Positions 1 through 5,765 of a stretch of 8,705 nucleotides of DNA are shown here, one piece after another. The DNA comes from Chloroflexota bacterium (GTDB taxonomy: Bacteria; Chloroflexota; Limnocylindria; QHBO01), in assembly GCA_019348395.1 (NCBI GenBank), contig JAHWJN010000012.1, positions 1 to 8,705 on the forward strand, read 5' to 3'. The notes beneath the pieces were generated by a model. It was not told the DNA's origin. It did no database searches and was given only the letters and a program-made list of their open reading frames with translations. Within the stretch, counting starts at the first letter, position 1, and the number at the start of each line of letters is the position of its first letter. The position numbers were made by a program, and so were the translations under genes.

Positions 1-346
1 CAGAAAGGCTGGTGAGGAGGGCGACCTGATCGCCCAGGGCGGCGTGGTCGCCGACCGTGACATCGGCGTGGGCGGTGATCCGCACCGCATCGGCGAGGGA
101 GGCGTTGGCGCCGATCCGCACATGGCCGGCGAAGGCCTCGAGGGTGAAGCGGTCGCCGATGCGGGCGCCGTGCTCGATGGTCACCCGAGCGCCGGGCGCG
201 ACGCGGATCCGGGCGCTGCGGCCGATGCGCACGCCCCGGCCGAGCTTCAGCCGCCCGCGCGCCCGCAAGCACAGGAGGAAGAGTCGCACCGCGCGAGCGT
301 AGCTGCGCTCCGGCCGGGTCGAGTTGAGGGCGTATAGGACCCACAA
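1..346 (-). CDS. Hexapeptide-repeat (left-handed beta-helix) acyltransferase-like protein, 3' end outside window
   Basis: The leftward frame encodes a basic N-terminal stretch (RLFLLCLRARGRLKLGRG) followed by imperfect hexapeptide turns such as VRIGRS, ARIRVA, VTIEHG, ARIGDR, VRIGAN and VTVGDH. This is the pattern of a left-handed beta-helix, as in WbbJ/DapH-type O-acetyltransferases acting on sugars or cell-surface polymers. About 115 residues are visible and the C-terminus lies beyond base 1, so catalytic residues cannot be checked. The start is uncertain. I use a TTG at 346; a GTG at 289 would begin right at the basic stretch and is equally plausible. No Shine-Dalgarno is visible. The gene follows the GH-like gene on the same strand after about 32 bases and could be the last gene of that transcript, but a functional link is only inferred. 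The fold is fairly sure; the enzyme activity is not. Confidence 0.66.
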   Translation of the reverse strand, partial: MWVLYALNSTRPERSYARAVRLFLLCLRARGRLKLGRGVRIGRSARIRVAPGARVTIEHGARIGDRFTLEAFAGHVRIGANASLADAVRITAHADVTVGDHAALGDQVALLTSLS

Positions 347-378
347 CTCGACCCGTTGGCGCGTTGACGACGCCCGGG

Positions 379-1548
379 TCAGGGCGCGCCGGGCGTCGCG
401 GCGGGATCGACGGGCGCGGCCGGATCGACGGGCGCGGCCGCGTCGAAGGCGACGACGTGGACCCAGGAGCCGCGGTCCATGTAGGGCATCGTCAGCGAGG
501 GGCCGATCACGCCCGTGAGCGACCTGATGGGGCGGCGCTCTTGCCGCATCCGCCAGCACGCAGGGTCCTCGCCGAACTGCTCGGTCAGCGTGGCGAGCGA
601 GCGGTCGTAGAGCTCCTGGCGGGCGTACGGCATCGGGCTCCCAGCGTCGAGGCGAGCCTGCCGGCACTGTTCGCCCCAGCCACAGAACATCGGTCGCGAC
701 CACCAGTCGGCCGCTGTTCGCGTGACGGATGGAGCCAGCCCATCGGACCGGAGCCGGTCAGCGTGATGCCCGACGGCGTCGTAGGGATTCGAGACGCCCG
801 GGCGGATGACGAGCGGCGGCGTGGTGAAGGAGCCGTCGACCGCGGTCTGCCCGTCGTACGACAACTCGAGGCTGAAGCCGCCCTGCGACGGGGCGTACCG
901 CAGCTCGGTGAAGGTCGCGGTGTCCACGCCGGTCCGCAGCTCGAGCACGGTCCACGGAGCCCCGTCCGGGTCATCGGGGTCGACGAGATCGGCTCCGCTG
1001 CCGGCCAGCACGAACGGCGCGGGGGTGAAGAACCAGTGGCCCCGACCGGGATGCGCGCCGCCGATGACGCCGATCGACGCGGGCTCGGCCGCCGGCTGGA
1101 GGACGCGACGCGGGTCGTCCGGCGACGGGTCGAACAGGATGCGCGCCGGCCAGGAGCTGTGGAACCGGCCGCCACCCCATCGAGCGGTGCCGCTGTACGG
1201 TCCGCCGAGCAGGCGGACGTCGGTGAGCCGCCCGGCGCCGGCGACCGTGGCGTCGAAGGCGATCTCATCCTCACGGCAGGTGAGCCGGACCGACTTGCGC
1301 TGCCAGGTGGTGCTCTCCGCCGCGACCGTCACGACGCAGCCGCCGTCGGCCTCCTCCACCACCGGCTCGCTGACGAACAGCGTGCCGTCCTGGCCGCGGT
1401 CGGAGTCGAGCCCCACCAGCAGCATGAGGCGCATCGGCCGCGCGCCGGTCCCGTCGTGCAGCCAGGCGACGGGATTCGACCGGTCGACCTCGAGCCTGTA
1501 GGCATCGGACTCCACGACCAGGCCCGCGTCGCCGGTGCTGACCTCCAT
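379..1548 (-). CDS. Glycoside-hydrolase-like protein with N-terminal beta-sandwich but no complete catalytic barrel
   Basis: This 389-residue protein starts with ATG at 1548, whose A is also the last base of the upstream gene's TGA, so translation is probably coupled. Residues about 10-255 read like the beta-sandwich domain that precedes the TIM barrel in GH31/GH36-type glycosidases. Segments include TWQRKSVRLT (81-90), GAGRLTDVRLLGG (104-116) and LVIRPGVSNPYDAV (246-259). Residues 282-293, WWSRPMFCGWGE plus Q, look like the first barrel strand of such enzymes. After about residue 325 the similarity stops: the tail (330-389) is unfamiliar and ends in an Ala-Pro-Val-Asp-Pro repeat. No catalytic Asp/Glu strand such as the IDDxW type follows. 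The other two leftward frames over 421-600 contain no barrel continuation either. It may be a decayed or deleted glycosidase, or a stand-alone carbohydrate-binding remnant. There is no signal peptide. Confidence 0.72.
   Translation of the reverse strand: MEVSTGDAGLVVESDAYRLEVDRSNPVAWLHDGTGARPMRLMLLVGLDSDRGQDGTLFVSEPVVEEADGGCVVTVAAESTTWQRKSVRLTCREDEIAFDATVAGAGRLTDVRLLGGPYSGTARWGGGRFHSSWPARILFDPSPDDPRRVLQPAAEPASIGVIGGAHPGRGHWFFTPAPFVLAGSGADLVDPDDPDGAPWTVLELRTGVDTATFTELRYAPSQGGFSLELSYDGQTAVDGSFTTPPLVIRPGVSNPYDAVGHHADRLRSDGLAPSVTRTAADWWSRPMFCGWGEQCRQARLDAGSPMPYARQELYDRSLATLTEQFGEDPACWRMRQERRPIRSLTGVIGPSLTMPYMDRGSWVHVVAFDAAAPVDPAAPVDPAATPGAP
404..439. repeat. Perfect 18-bp tandem duplication near the end of the GH-like gene
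   Basis: The unit GGATCGACGGGCGCGGCC occurs at 404-421 and again at 422-439. On the coding (minus) strand it adds an Ala-Ala-Pro-Val-Asp-Pro-type hexapeptide twice, at about residues 370-383 of the GH-like protein. Because the unit is a multiple of three it keeps the frame. Such a simple repeat fits a relaxed C-terminal tail rather than a folded domain. Confidence 0.85.
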
Positions 1549-3368
1549 CAGCGGATCGTCACGAGCGCCTCGGCGTGCTGGCCCAGCCGACGCGCTCCGA
1601 TCGTCACGTCGGCCGCGATCCGGGCTCGTCGAACGGCCTCGGAGCCCGTCTGCAGCGTGAAGCGGACGGTGGTCTCCGAGCGGCCCTCGAGCGTGGTCGA
1701 GCCCACCTGCGGTTCGGCCGTCCAGCCGGGCGGAACGGCGAGCTCCACCCGGGTCTCGCCGCCCTCGGGGAATGGATTGCGCACCCAGACGTCCAGCTCG
1801 ATCGAGGTACCGGCCGCGACCTCGCTGCGGTAGGGCTCGATCCGCGCGGCGAAGCCCTCCAGCCCCAGGTCCACCTCGTCGAGGGGCAGCAGCGAACGGT
1901 GGAGCTCCCGGAACAGCTCGCCGCGGGTCGCCAGCATCTCGAGGTAGTCCGGTGCGATCCAGCGGGGTGCCCAGTGGCCGCCCGCCATGAGCTCGGGTGC
2001 GAGCCGCCGGTAGAGCTCGGCGGACTCGACGAAGTCGTCGAGCGTGACCCGGTTCTGGTAGATGTAGTTCAGCCGCTCCGGGAAGGGATGGCGCCCCCAG
2101 CCGAAGTCCTGCTGGTCGCCGCTGATCACGACGCTGGTGCCGTCCGCCTCGAACGAGTAGGCGGCCGCGTAGGCGGTGTGGCCGCGGAGCTCGTGGATCG
2201 AGATCTCGTACTCCTCCCATCTCACCGTGCCGCCGATCGGGAGGACGCGGTCGACCGGTACCGGCTCGTACCAGAGGCAGGGCAGGTCGTACCGCTCCGG
2301 CCGCTCGATGACGTCGCTGAAGTTCTCCGGCGTCCAGACCTCGGTGCCCTCCACCTCCCGCAGCAGGTTGATCCCGGCGACGTGGTCGTCGTGATAGTGG
2401 GTGGGGATGACCACGTCGATGTGGTCGATGCCCTGCTCGCGCTTGAGCCGCTCGATGGTGTAGAGCCACGGACGGCGCCCCGCGCGGTCGGTCCCGGCGG
2501 GGAGCCCGGTGGTGAAGTCGTAGCCATAGTCGAAGAGCAGCGCCTTCCCGCTGTGGCTCTTCAGCACGTATCCGTACGCCTGGCTCGTGCGGTTGTGGAG
2601 CAGATGCGGCGTAAGCTCGACGTAGGGACGGTCGAGCCAGTCTTCGAGGTCGAGGTGGGAGCCGCGGACCTCGAGCAGGCGCCGGAGCTCGGTCACGGTG
2701 CGGTCGATGGCGGCGATCGGGTCGGTGATCGGTTCACCGTGAGATGGAAGCAGCAGCTCTGGCCGCTTCTCGCGCAGCGCCAGCAGCGACAGGATGGTCG
2801 AGGCGACGCCCTGGAGCTCGCCGTAGCTCCACATCGTGGCGGCCAGGGACCACACCTTGCCCGCGGCGTAGAGAAGGTCGCCGGTGAAGGCGACCCGCTG
2901 CCCGTCGATCTCGGCCCGGTAGCTGACCGAGCCGATGGTATGGCCCGGCGTCGGGATCGGCGTCAGCTCGAGCTCGCCGAAGCGCATCGGCCGGTACTCG
3001 GTCACCGTACCCGCGATCGGGACCGAGTTGAGCAGCGAGAAGCGATCCTGGCGAACGTTGTAGCTGTTCGAGATGTGGCGCGCCTGCCAGTGCTCGTTCG
3101 CGCCGGCCACCAGGTTCTGCTCGACCGGCGGCACCCAGATCGGGATCCCGGCGTCCACCGCCGATCGCAGGCCCTGCACCTGGTCGCGGTGGTGGTGGGT
3201 GACCAGCACGTCGCTGGCGTCCGGGAAGTTCGCGGCCCGGAGTCGCTCGAGCACGGTGCCGGAGCCGAAGTCCACGAGGTGGGTGCGGTCACCGTCGCGC
3301 AACGCGTAGACGTTGCACGTGTCGGGCAGCACCAGCAGGTTGGGCGTGATCTGGGCGAGGGCGGTCAC
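1548..3368 (-). CDS. Tandem metallo-beta-lactamase-fold hydrolase with C-terminal NEW3/Ig-like domain
   Basis: The 606-residue protein contains two MBL domains in series. Domain 1 (about 6-235) has THHHRDQ (His58, His60, Asp62, Gln63), PGHT (His143), TGD (Asp164) and SHG (His210). Domain 2 (about 255-490) has THYHDDH (His324, His326, Asp328, His329), GHT (His397), SGD (Asp418) and GGHW (His465), a full two-metal ligand set. Domain 1 has Gln where the last His of HxHxDH should be. Residues about 511-606 form an Ig-like beta domain similar to the NEW3 domain found behind alpha-galactosidases. The substrate is unknown; MBL folds hydrolyse esters, lactones, thioesters or phosphodiesters. I chose the GTG at 3368 (mature start near TALAQITPNLLVLPD) because the MBL fold begins there and because a -10 box and a palindrome lie just upstream. 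A GTG at 3422 would add 18 residues but place both inside the gene. It leads the leftward operon. Confidence 0.9.
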   Translation of the reverse strand: MTALAQITPNLLVLPDTCNVYALRDGDRTHLVDFGSGTVLERLRAANFPDASDVLVTHHHRDQVQGLRSAVDAGIPIWVPPVEQNLVAGANEHWQARHISNSYNVRQDRFSLLNSVPIAGTVTEYRPMRFGELELTPIPTPGHTIGSVSYRAEIDGQRVAFTGDLLYAAGKVWSLAATMWSYGELQGVASTILSLLALREKRPELLLPSHGEPITDPIAAIDRTVTELRRLLEVRGSHLDLEDWLDRPYVELTPHLLHNRTSQAYGYVLKSHSGKALLFDYGYDFTTGLPAGTDRAGRRPWLYTIERLKREQGIDHIDVVIPTHYHDDHVAGINLLREVEGTEVWTPENFSDVIERPERYDLPCLWYEPVPVDRVLPIGGTVRWEEYEISIHELRGHTAYAAAYSFEADGTSVVISGDQQDFGWGRHPFPERLNYIYQNRVTLDDFVESAELYRRLAPELMAGGHWAPRWIAPDYLEMLATRGELFRELHRSLLPLDEVDLGLEGFAARIEPYRSEVAAGTSIELDVWVRNPFPEGGETRVELAVPPGWTAEPQVGSTTLEGRSETTVRFTLQTGSEAVRRARIAADVTIGARRLGQHAEALVTIR

Positions 3369-3379
3369 TACAGGATTCG

Positions 3380-3385
3380 AGTCTA
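3380..3385 (-). promoter_or_regulatory. Candidate -10 box (TAGACT) for the leftward MBL/GH operon
   Basis: Read on the minus strand, TAGACT matches four of six bases of TATAAT and lies 11 bases before the GTG at 3368. Initiation would fall about 4 bases before the start codon, giving a nearly leaderless mRNA. No convincing -35 box is seen 17 bases upstream (GCACGA). Confidence 0.45.
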
Positions 3386-3388
3386 TCG

Positions 3389-3402
3389 AGCGGTATACCG
3401 CT
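3389..3402. promoter_or_regulatory. Perfect 14-bp palindrome AGCGGTATACCGCT, probable operator
   Basis: AGCGGTATACCGCT equals its own reverse complement over all 14 bases. It lies within the 17-base spacer just upstream of the leftward TAGACT box, a classic repressor position, and about 40 bases upstream of the rightward TAGCCT box. A GTATAC core with GC arms resembles operators of dimeric sugar-responsive regulators of the GntR or LacI kind. The family is a guess and no regulator gene is in the window. Confidence 0.6.
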
Positions 3403-3442
3403 TCGTGCGGCCGCTTCGGCACGCGCCGGCCACGCGGGCGCT

Positions 3443-3448
3443 AGCCTT
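3443..3448 (+). promoter_or_regulatory. Candidate -10 box (TAGCCT) for the kinase-aldolase operon
   Basis: TAGCCT fits the TAnnnT pattern and lies 8 bases before an ATG at 3457, a spacing that would place transcription start at or next to that ATG. No good -35 box is visible, so the call rests on the hexamer and its position alone. Confidence 0.35.
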
Positions 3449-3456
3449 GAGGCCGA

Positions 3457-3501
3457 TGCTGCCGCCAGCGGTGCGCAGATGCACCATTCCGCGCCGATGA
3501 C
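3457..3501 (+). CDS. Possible 14-residue leaderless leader peptide coupled to the kinase gene
   Basis: An ATG at 3457, 8 bases after TAGCCT, opens a frame encoding MLPPAVRRCTIPRR. It ends in TGA at 3499-3501, overlapping the kinase ATG (3497-3499) as ATGA. That overlap is the usual geometry of translational coupling and would explain how the kinase is translated without a Shine-Dalgarno. The peptide has no recognised function. In GC-rich DNA such a short frame can arise by chance. Confidence 0.3.
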
Positions 3502-4402
3502 CGCCGAGATCGTGTGCCTCGGGCTCGCGACGTCCGACCTGGTCGTGGAGCTGCCGCGCTGGCCGGATCCCGACGGGCGGATGGTGGTCGACGCCATCCA
3601 GCGGTCAGGTGGTGGCCCGGCGGCGACCGCCGCCGTGGCCGCGGCGCGGCTCGGACGGTCGGTGGCGATGTGCGGAGCCATCGGCGCCGATGCGGCCGGC
3701 ATCGCCGTGCGGGACGCGCTGGCGGCAGAGGGCGTGGACGTCGAGCTGCTGGTTCGTCGCCCTGGCGACACCCCGGAGAGCGTCATCCTGCTCGACGCGG
3801 AGCACGCCACCAGATCGATCCTCCATGCCCCGGGCGCCACGCTCGACGGGCTCTCGCCCAGAGCACTCGAGGCGGCCGGCGCGGCGACGTGGGTCCACGT
3901 CGACCACGTCGGGTGGCCGCTCGCCGCCGACCTGGATCCCGCGTCGCTGTCGGTCGATGCCGGCAATCCCATCGACGGCCTGTCGATCGAGGGCATCGGC
4001 GTCTACGCGCCAACGGCGGCGTCGCTGCGGTCGCGCTATCCGGACCGGGATCTCGGCGCCGCCGTGCAGGCGGCGCTCGACGACGGCGCGCTGCGCGTGG
4101 TCGCCACCCTGGGTGTCGGGGGCGCGCTGGCCGCCGACGCGGCCGGTGCCTGCCGGGTGGGGCCGGCGCCGGTCGCCGTTCGCTCGACCCTGGGGGCCGG
4201 TGACGTCTTCCACGGAGCGCTGCTGGCCGCCCTCGTCGCCGGATTCGAGCTGCCCGAGGCGCTGCGCCGTGCCAACCTGGCGGCGGCCCTGTCCTGCCGC
4301 GGGCTGGACGGCCGCGAGGCGATCCCCACCCCCGATGAGCTTGATGCCCACCTGGCCGCCGCGCCGCCCGCGGAGCCGATCATCCTGAGAGAGGTTCGAT
4401 GA
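3497..4402 (+). CDS. PfkB-family carbohydrate kinase, sulfofructose-kinase (YihV)-like
   Basis: This 301-residue kinase carries GGGPAATAAVAAARLG at 38-53, which matches the same stretch of E. coli YihV as I remember it, and the PfkB signature TLGAGDVFHGALL at 231-243 with catalytic base Asp236. Kinases of this family phosphorylate a sugar hydroxyl with ATP in the cytosol; YihV makes sulfofructose 1-phosphate. The residues that hold the sulfonate in YihV (Lys27, Asn109, Arg138, from memory) align with Arg28, His110 and a non-Arg position near His137-Gly139. Sulfofructose as substrate is therefore not supported. I chose the ATG at 3497 because the PfkB fold begins there (EIVCLGLATSDLVVELP) and a short upstream frame overlaps it as ATGA. 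An ATG at 3479 would add six residues. It overlaps the aldolase gene by 4 bases, so the two products very likely act in sequence. Family is sure; substrate is open. Confidence 0.9.
   Translation: MTAEIVCLGLATSDLVVELPRWPDPDGRMVVDAIQRSGGGPAATAAVAAARLGRSVAMCGAIGADAAGIAVRDALAAEGVDVELLVRRPGDTPESVILLDAEHATRSILHAPGATLDGLSPRALEAAGAATWVHVDHVGWPLAADLDPASLSVDAGNPIDGLSIEGIGVYAPTAASLRSRYPDRDLGAAVQAALDDGALRVVATLGVGGALAADAAGACRVGPAPVAVRSTLGAGDVFHGALLAALVAGFELPEALRRANLAAALSCRGLDGREAIPTPDELDAHLAAAPPAEPIILREVR
4389..4394 (+). promoter_or_regulatory. Shine-Dalgarno (GAGAGG) of the aldolase gene
   Basis: GAGAGG lies inside the last codons of the kinase gene, 4 bases before the aldolase ATG at 4399. It supports that start, and the aldolase is probably translated both by coupling and by its own binding site. 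Confidence 0.55.
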
Positions 4403-5310
4403 CCGACCAGACCTCGTATGCGCGCCTCGCCGAGATCGCCCGTTCGTCGGGCGCCTTCGCCATGGTGGCAATGGACCAGCGCGAGTCGCTGCGCGCGATG
4501 TTCGCCGAGAAGCTGTCCGGCGAGATTTCGCTGGAGCGGCGTGTCGCATTCAAGCTCGCCGTGGCGCGGATCCTGTCCCCCCATGCATCGGCCATGCTGA
4601 TCGACGCGCCGGAGGGTTTCGCCCCGATCCTGGAGGCGCGCGCGCTGGACCCCGGCTGCGGGCTGATCGTCGCGGCCGACGACCTGGTGCAACCCTTCGG
4701 CGGCGCGGTCGACGACACCGGCCTCGACGACTCGGTCGACCTCGTGGCGGCCGCCGAGGCCGGAGCGGTGGCGGCGAAGCTGCTCGTCATCTGGAAGCCC
4801 GATCGCTCGGCCGAGGCGCGCGCCGACCTTGTCGGCCGCTTCCTGGAGCGGTCTCGCGCCGCCGGACTGCCGGGGATCGTCGAAGGGGTCGTCCGACCTC
4901 CGTCGGGCACCGAGGAGCCGGACTGGAGCGAGCGGGAGGACGCCCTGCTGGAGGCGACTGCGGAGCTGGGGGCGCATCGGCCCGACCTGTACAAGGCGCA
5001 GGTGCCGTTCAACGGCCGCGGCGACCCTGATTCGGTGTCGGAGGCGTGCCGCCGGATGAGCGACTCGCTGCCGTGCCCGTGGGTCGTGCTCTCCTCGGGC
5101 GTCACCATCGACGATTTCCCGGCCGCGGTGGAAGCGGCCTGCCGCGGTGGCGCCTCCGGCTTCTTGGCGGGTAGGGCAGTGTGGCGCGACGCGATCGGCC
5201 CCGAGCCGGAGCCGGCGCTCCGCGCTCGGTCCGTCCCGCGCCTGCAGCGGCTCGGCGAGATCGTCGACGGGGCGGCTCGTCCCTGGACCGAGGCGCCCCG
5301 ACCGGTCTAA
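4399..5310 (+). CDS. Class I aldolase of the LacD/YihT family (sulfofructosephosphate-aldolase-like)
   Basis: The 303-residue protein follows E. coli YihT closely in remembered landmarks: SSGAFAMVAMDQRE (17-29), RILSPHASAMLID (57-69), LIVAADDL (89-96), KLLVIWK (127-133), VVRPP (164-168), DLYK (196-199), WVVLSSGV (228-235), SGFLAGRAVW (253-262) and RLQRLGEIVD (281-290). Lys199 aligns with the Schiff-base lysine (Lys193 in YihT). Arg259 of GRAVW aligns with YihT Arg253, a ligand-binding arginine. The length is near the usual 290. The family makes a retro-aldol cut of a ketose phosphate into DHAP and an aldehyde; for YihT the aldehyde is sulfolactaldehyde, for LacD glyceraldehyde 3-phosphate. 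Given the kinase next door, it most likely cleaves that kinase's product. Aldolase is firm; the substrate is not, and tagatose-bisphosphate aldolase is the main alternative. Its TAA interlocks with the stop of the convergent gene. Confidence 0.9.
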   Translation: MTDQTSYARLAEIARSSGAFAMVAMDQRESLRAMFAEKLSGEISLERRVAFKLAVARILSPHASAMLIDAPEGFAPILEARALDPGCGLIVAADDLVQPFGGAVDDTGLDDSVDLVAAAEAGAVAAKLLVIWKPDRSAEARADLVGRFLERSRAAGLPGIVEGVVRPPSGTEEPDWSEREDALLEATAELGAHRPDLYKAQVPFNGRGDPDSVSEACRRMSDSLPCPWVVLSSGVTIDDFPAAVEAACRGGASGFLAGRAVWRDAIGPEPEPALRARSVPRLQRLGEIVDGAARPWTEAPRPV

Positions 5311-5690
5311 TCGGCCTTCTTCTCCGCGCGAACGAAGACGCGCGGCAGTCCGGCACGCAGCTCGCGCACCGGCCGGGCGTCGGTCTCGTCGACGGTCGCG
5401 TTCGGTCCGGTGTCCTCGTCACGGACGCGTGGCCGGTCACTGGCCGTCGGCTGCAGGGTGTGGACGATGCGGGTCACCCGGTAGATCTGCCGGTCCCCGG
5501 TCGCGTCGATGAACTCCACGATGTCGTCCACGCACGGCAGCACCGCGCCGTGCTCCAGGTCCGCCGACCAGGCATGCTCTCCCTCGACCACCAGGGTCCA
5601 AGGCAGAGCCGCCGGCGGTCCGCCCCCCTGCTCCGGGCCCAGATCGGCGAGGTCGTCTCGTTCCGCGCCCTGCTCTTCCGCGTCGGTCAT
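5307..5690 (-). CDS. Small acidic hypothetical protein
   Basis: I do not recognise this 127-residue protein. The first about 28 residues are acidic and Gly/Pro-rich, probably disordered. Residues about 30-80 look like a small folded unit with alternating beta-strand-like segments (WTLVVEGEHAW, DDIVEFIDATGDRQIYRVTRIVHTLQ split at about residue 66). A second acidic linker (83-108) leads to GLPRVFVRAE (114-123). There is no signal peptide or membrane segment, so it is likely cytosolic. The ATG at 5690 is supported by a -10-like CAGAAT 6 bases upstream and by the acidic start MTDAEEQ. The frame stays open upstream, but that part is antisense to the AI-2E-family gene. Its TAG (5309-5307) shares bases with the aldolase TAA. 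It is divergent from the membrane-protein gene, with a gap of about 72 bases. Confidence 0.68.
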   Translation of the reverse strand: MTDAEEQGAERDDLADLGPEQGGGPPAALPWTLVVEGEHAWSADLEHGAVLPCVDDIVEFIDATGDRQIYRVTRIVHTLQPTASDRPRVRDEDTGPNATVDETDARPVRELRAGLPRVFVRAEKKAD

Positions 5691-5696
5691 GGATTG

Positions 5697-5702
5697 ATTC
5701 TG
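5697..5702 (-). promoter_or_regulatory. Candidate -10 box (CAGAAT) for the small hypothetical gene
   Basis: On the minus strand CAGAAT is followed by six bases and then the ATG at 5690. The spacing would give a leaderless transcript, in line with the missing Shine-Dalgarno. Confidence 0.35.
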
Positions 5703-5738
5703 ACGCAAGGCCGGTGCCGAAGCGGGCGACGTGACGCG

Positions 5739-5765
5739 CATCGGCCTGCCATGATCGCGCCGATG
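5739..5765. repeat. 7-bp inverted repeat around the start of the AI-2E-family gene
   Basis: CATCGGC at 5739-5745 is perfectly complementary to GCCGATG at 5759-5765, with 13 bases between. The right arm contains the ATG at 5763. In mRNA it could form a hairpin that hides this start; in DNA it could be a binding site. A 7-bp repeat is weak evidence by itself. Confidence 0.3.

Noticed and set aside
364..1833. 489-codon rightward open frame
   Set aside because: Antisense to the GH-like gene, low-complexity composition and no recognisable motif.
1549..2469. Upstream extension of the GH-like frame to an ATG at 2469
   Set aside because: This part overlaps the MBL gene in another frame and is His/Arg/Ala-rich without any fold signal. 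The coupled ATG at 1548 fits the start of the beta-sandwich.
1575..3500. 641-codon rightward open frame
   Set aside because: It is antisense to the tandem MBL gene, whose metal motifs are intact. Its product is Val/Arg/Glu-rich with no domain, as expected from a GC-rich complementary strand with few stops.
4036..4977. 313-codon leftward frame opposite kinase and aldolase
   Set aside because: Lies across two firmly identified genes on the other strand and has a shadow-like Arg/Gly/Ala composition.
3497..5310. Firm label as sulfoquinovose (sulfoglycolysis) operon
   Set aside because: The kinase lacks the remembered sulfonate-binding triad and no YihS, YihU, YihQ or transporter gene is visible, so only a YihV/YihT-like label is justified.
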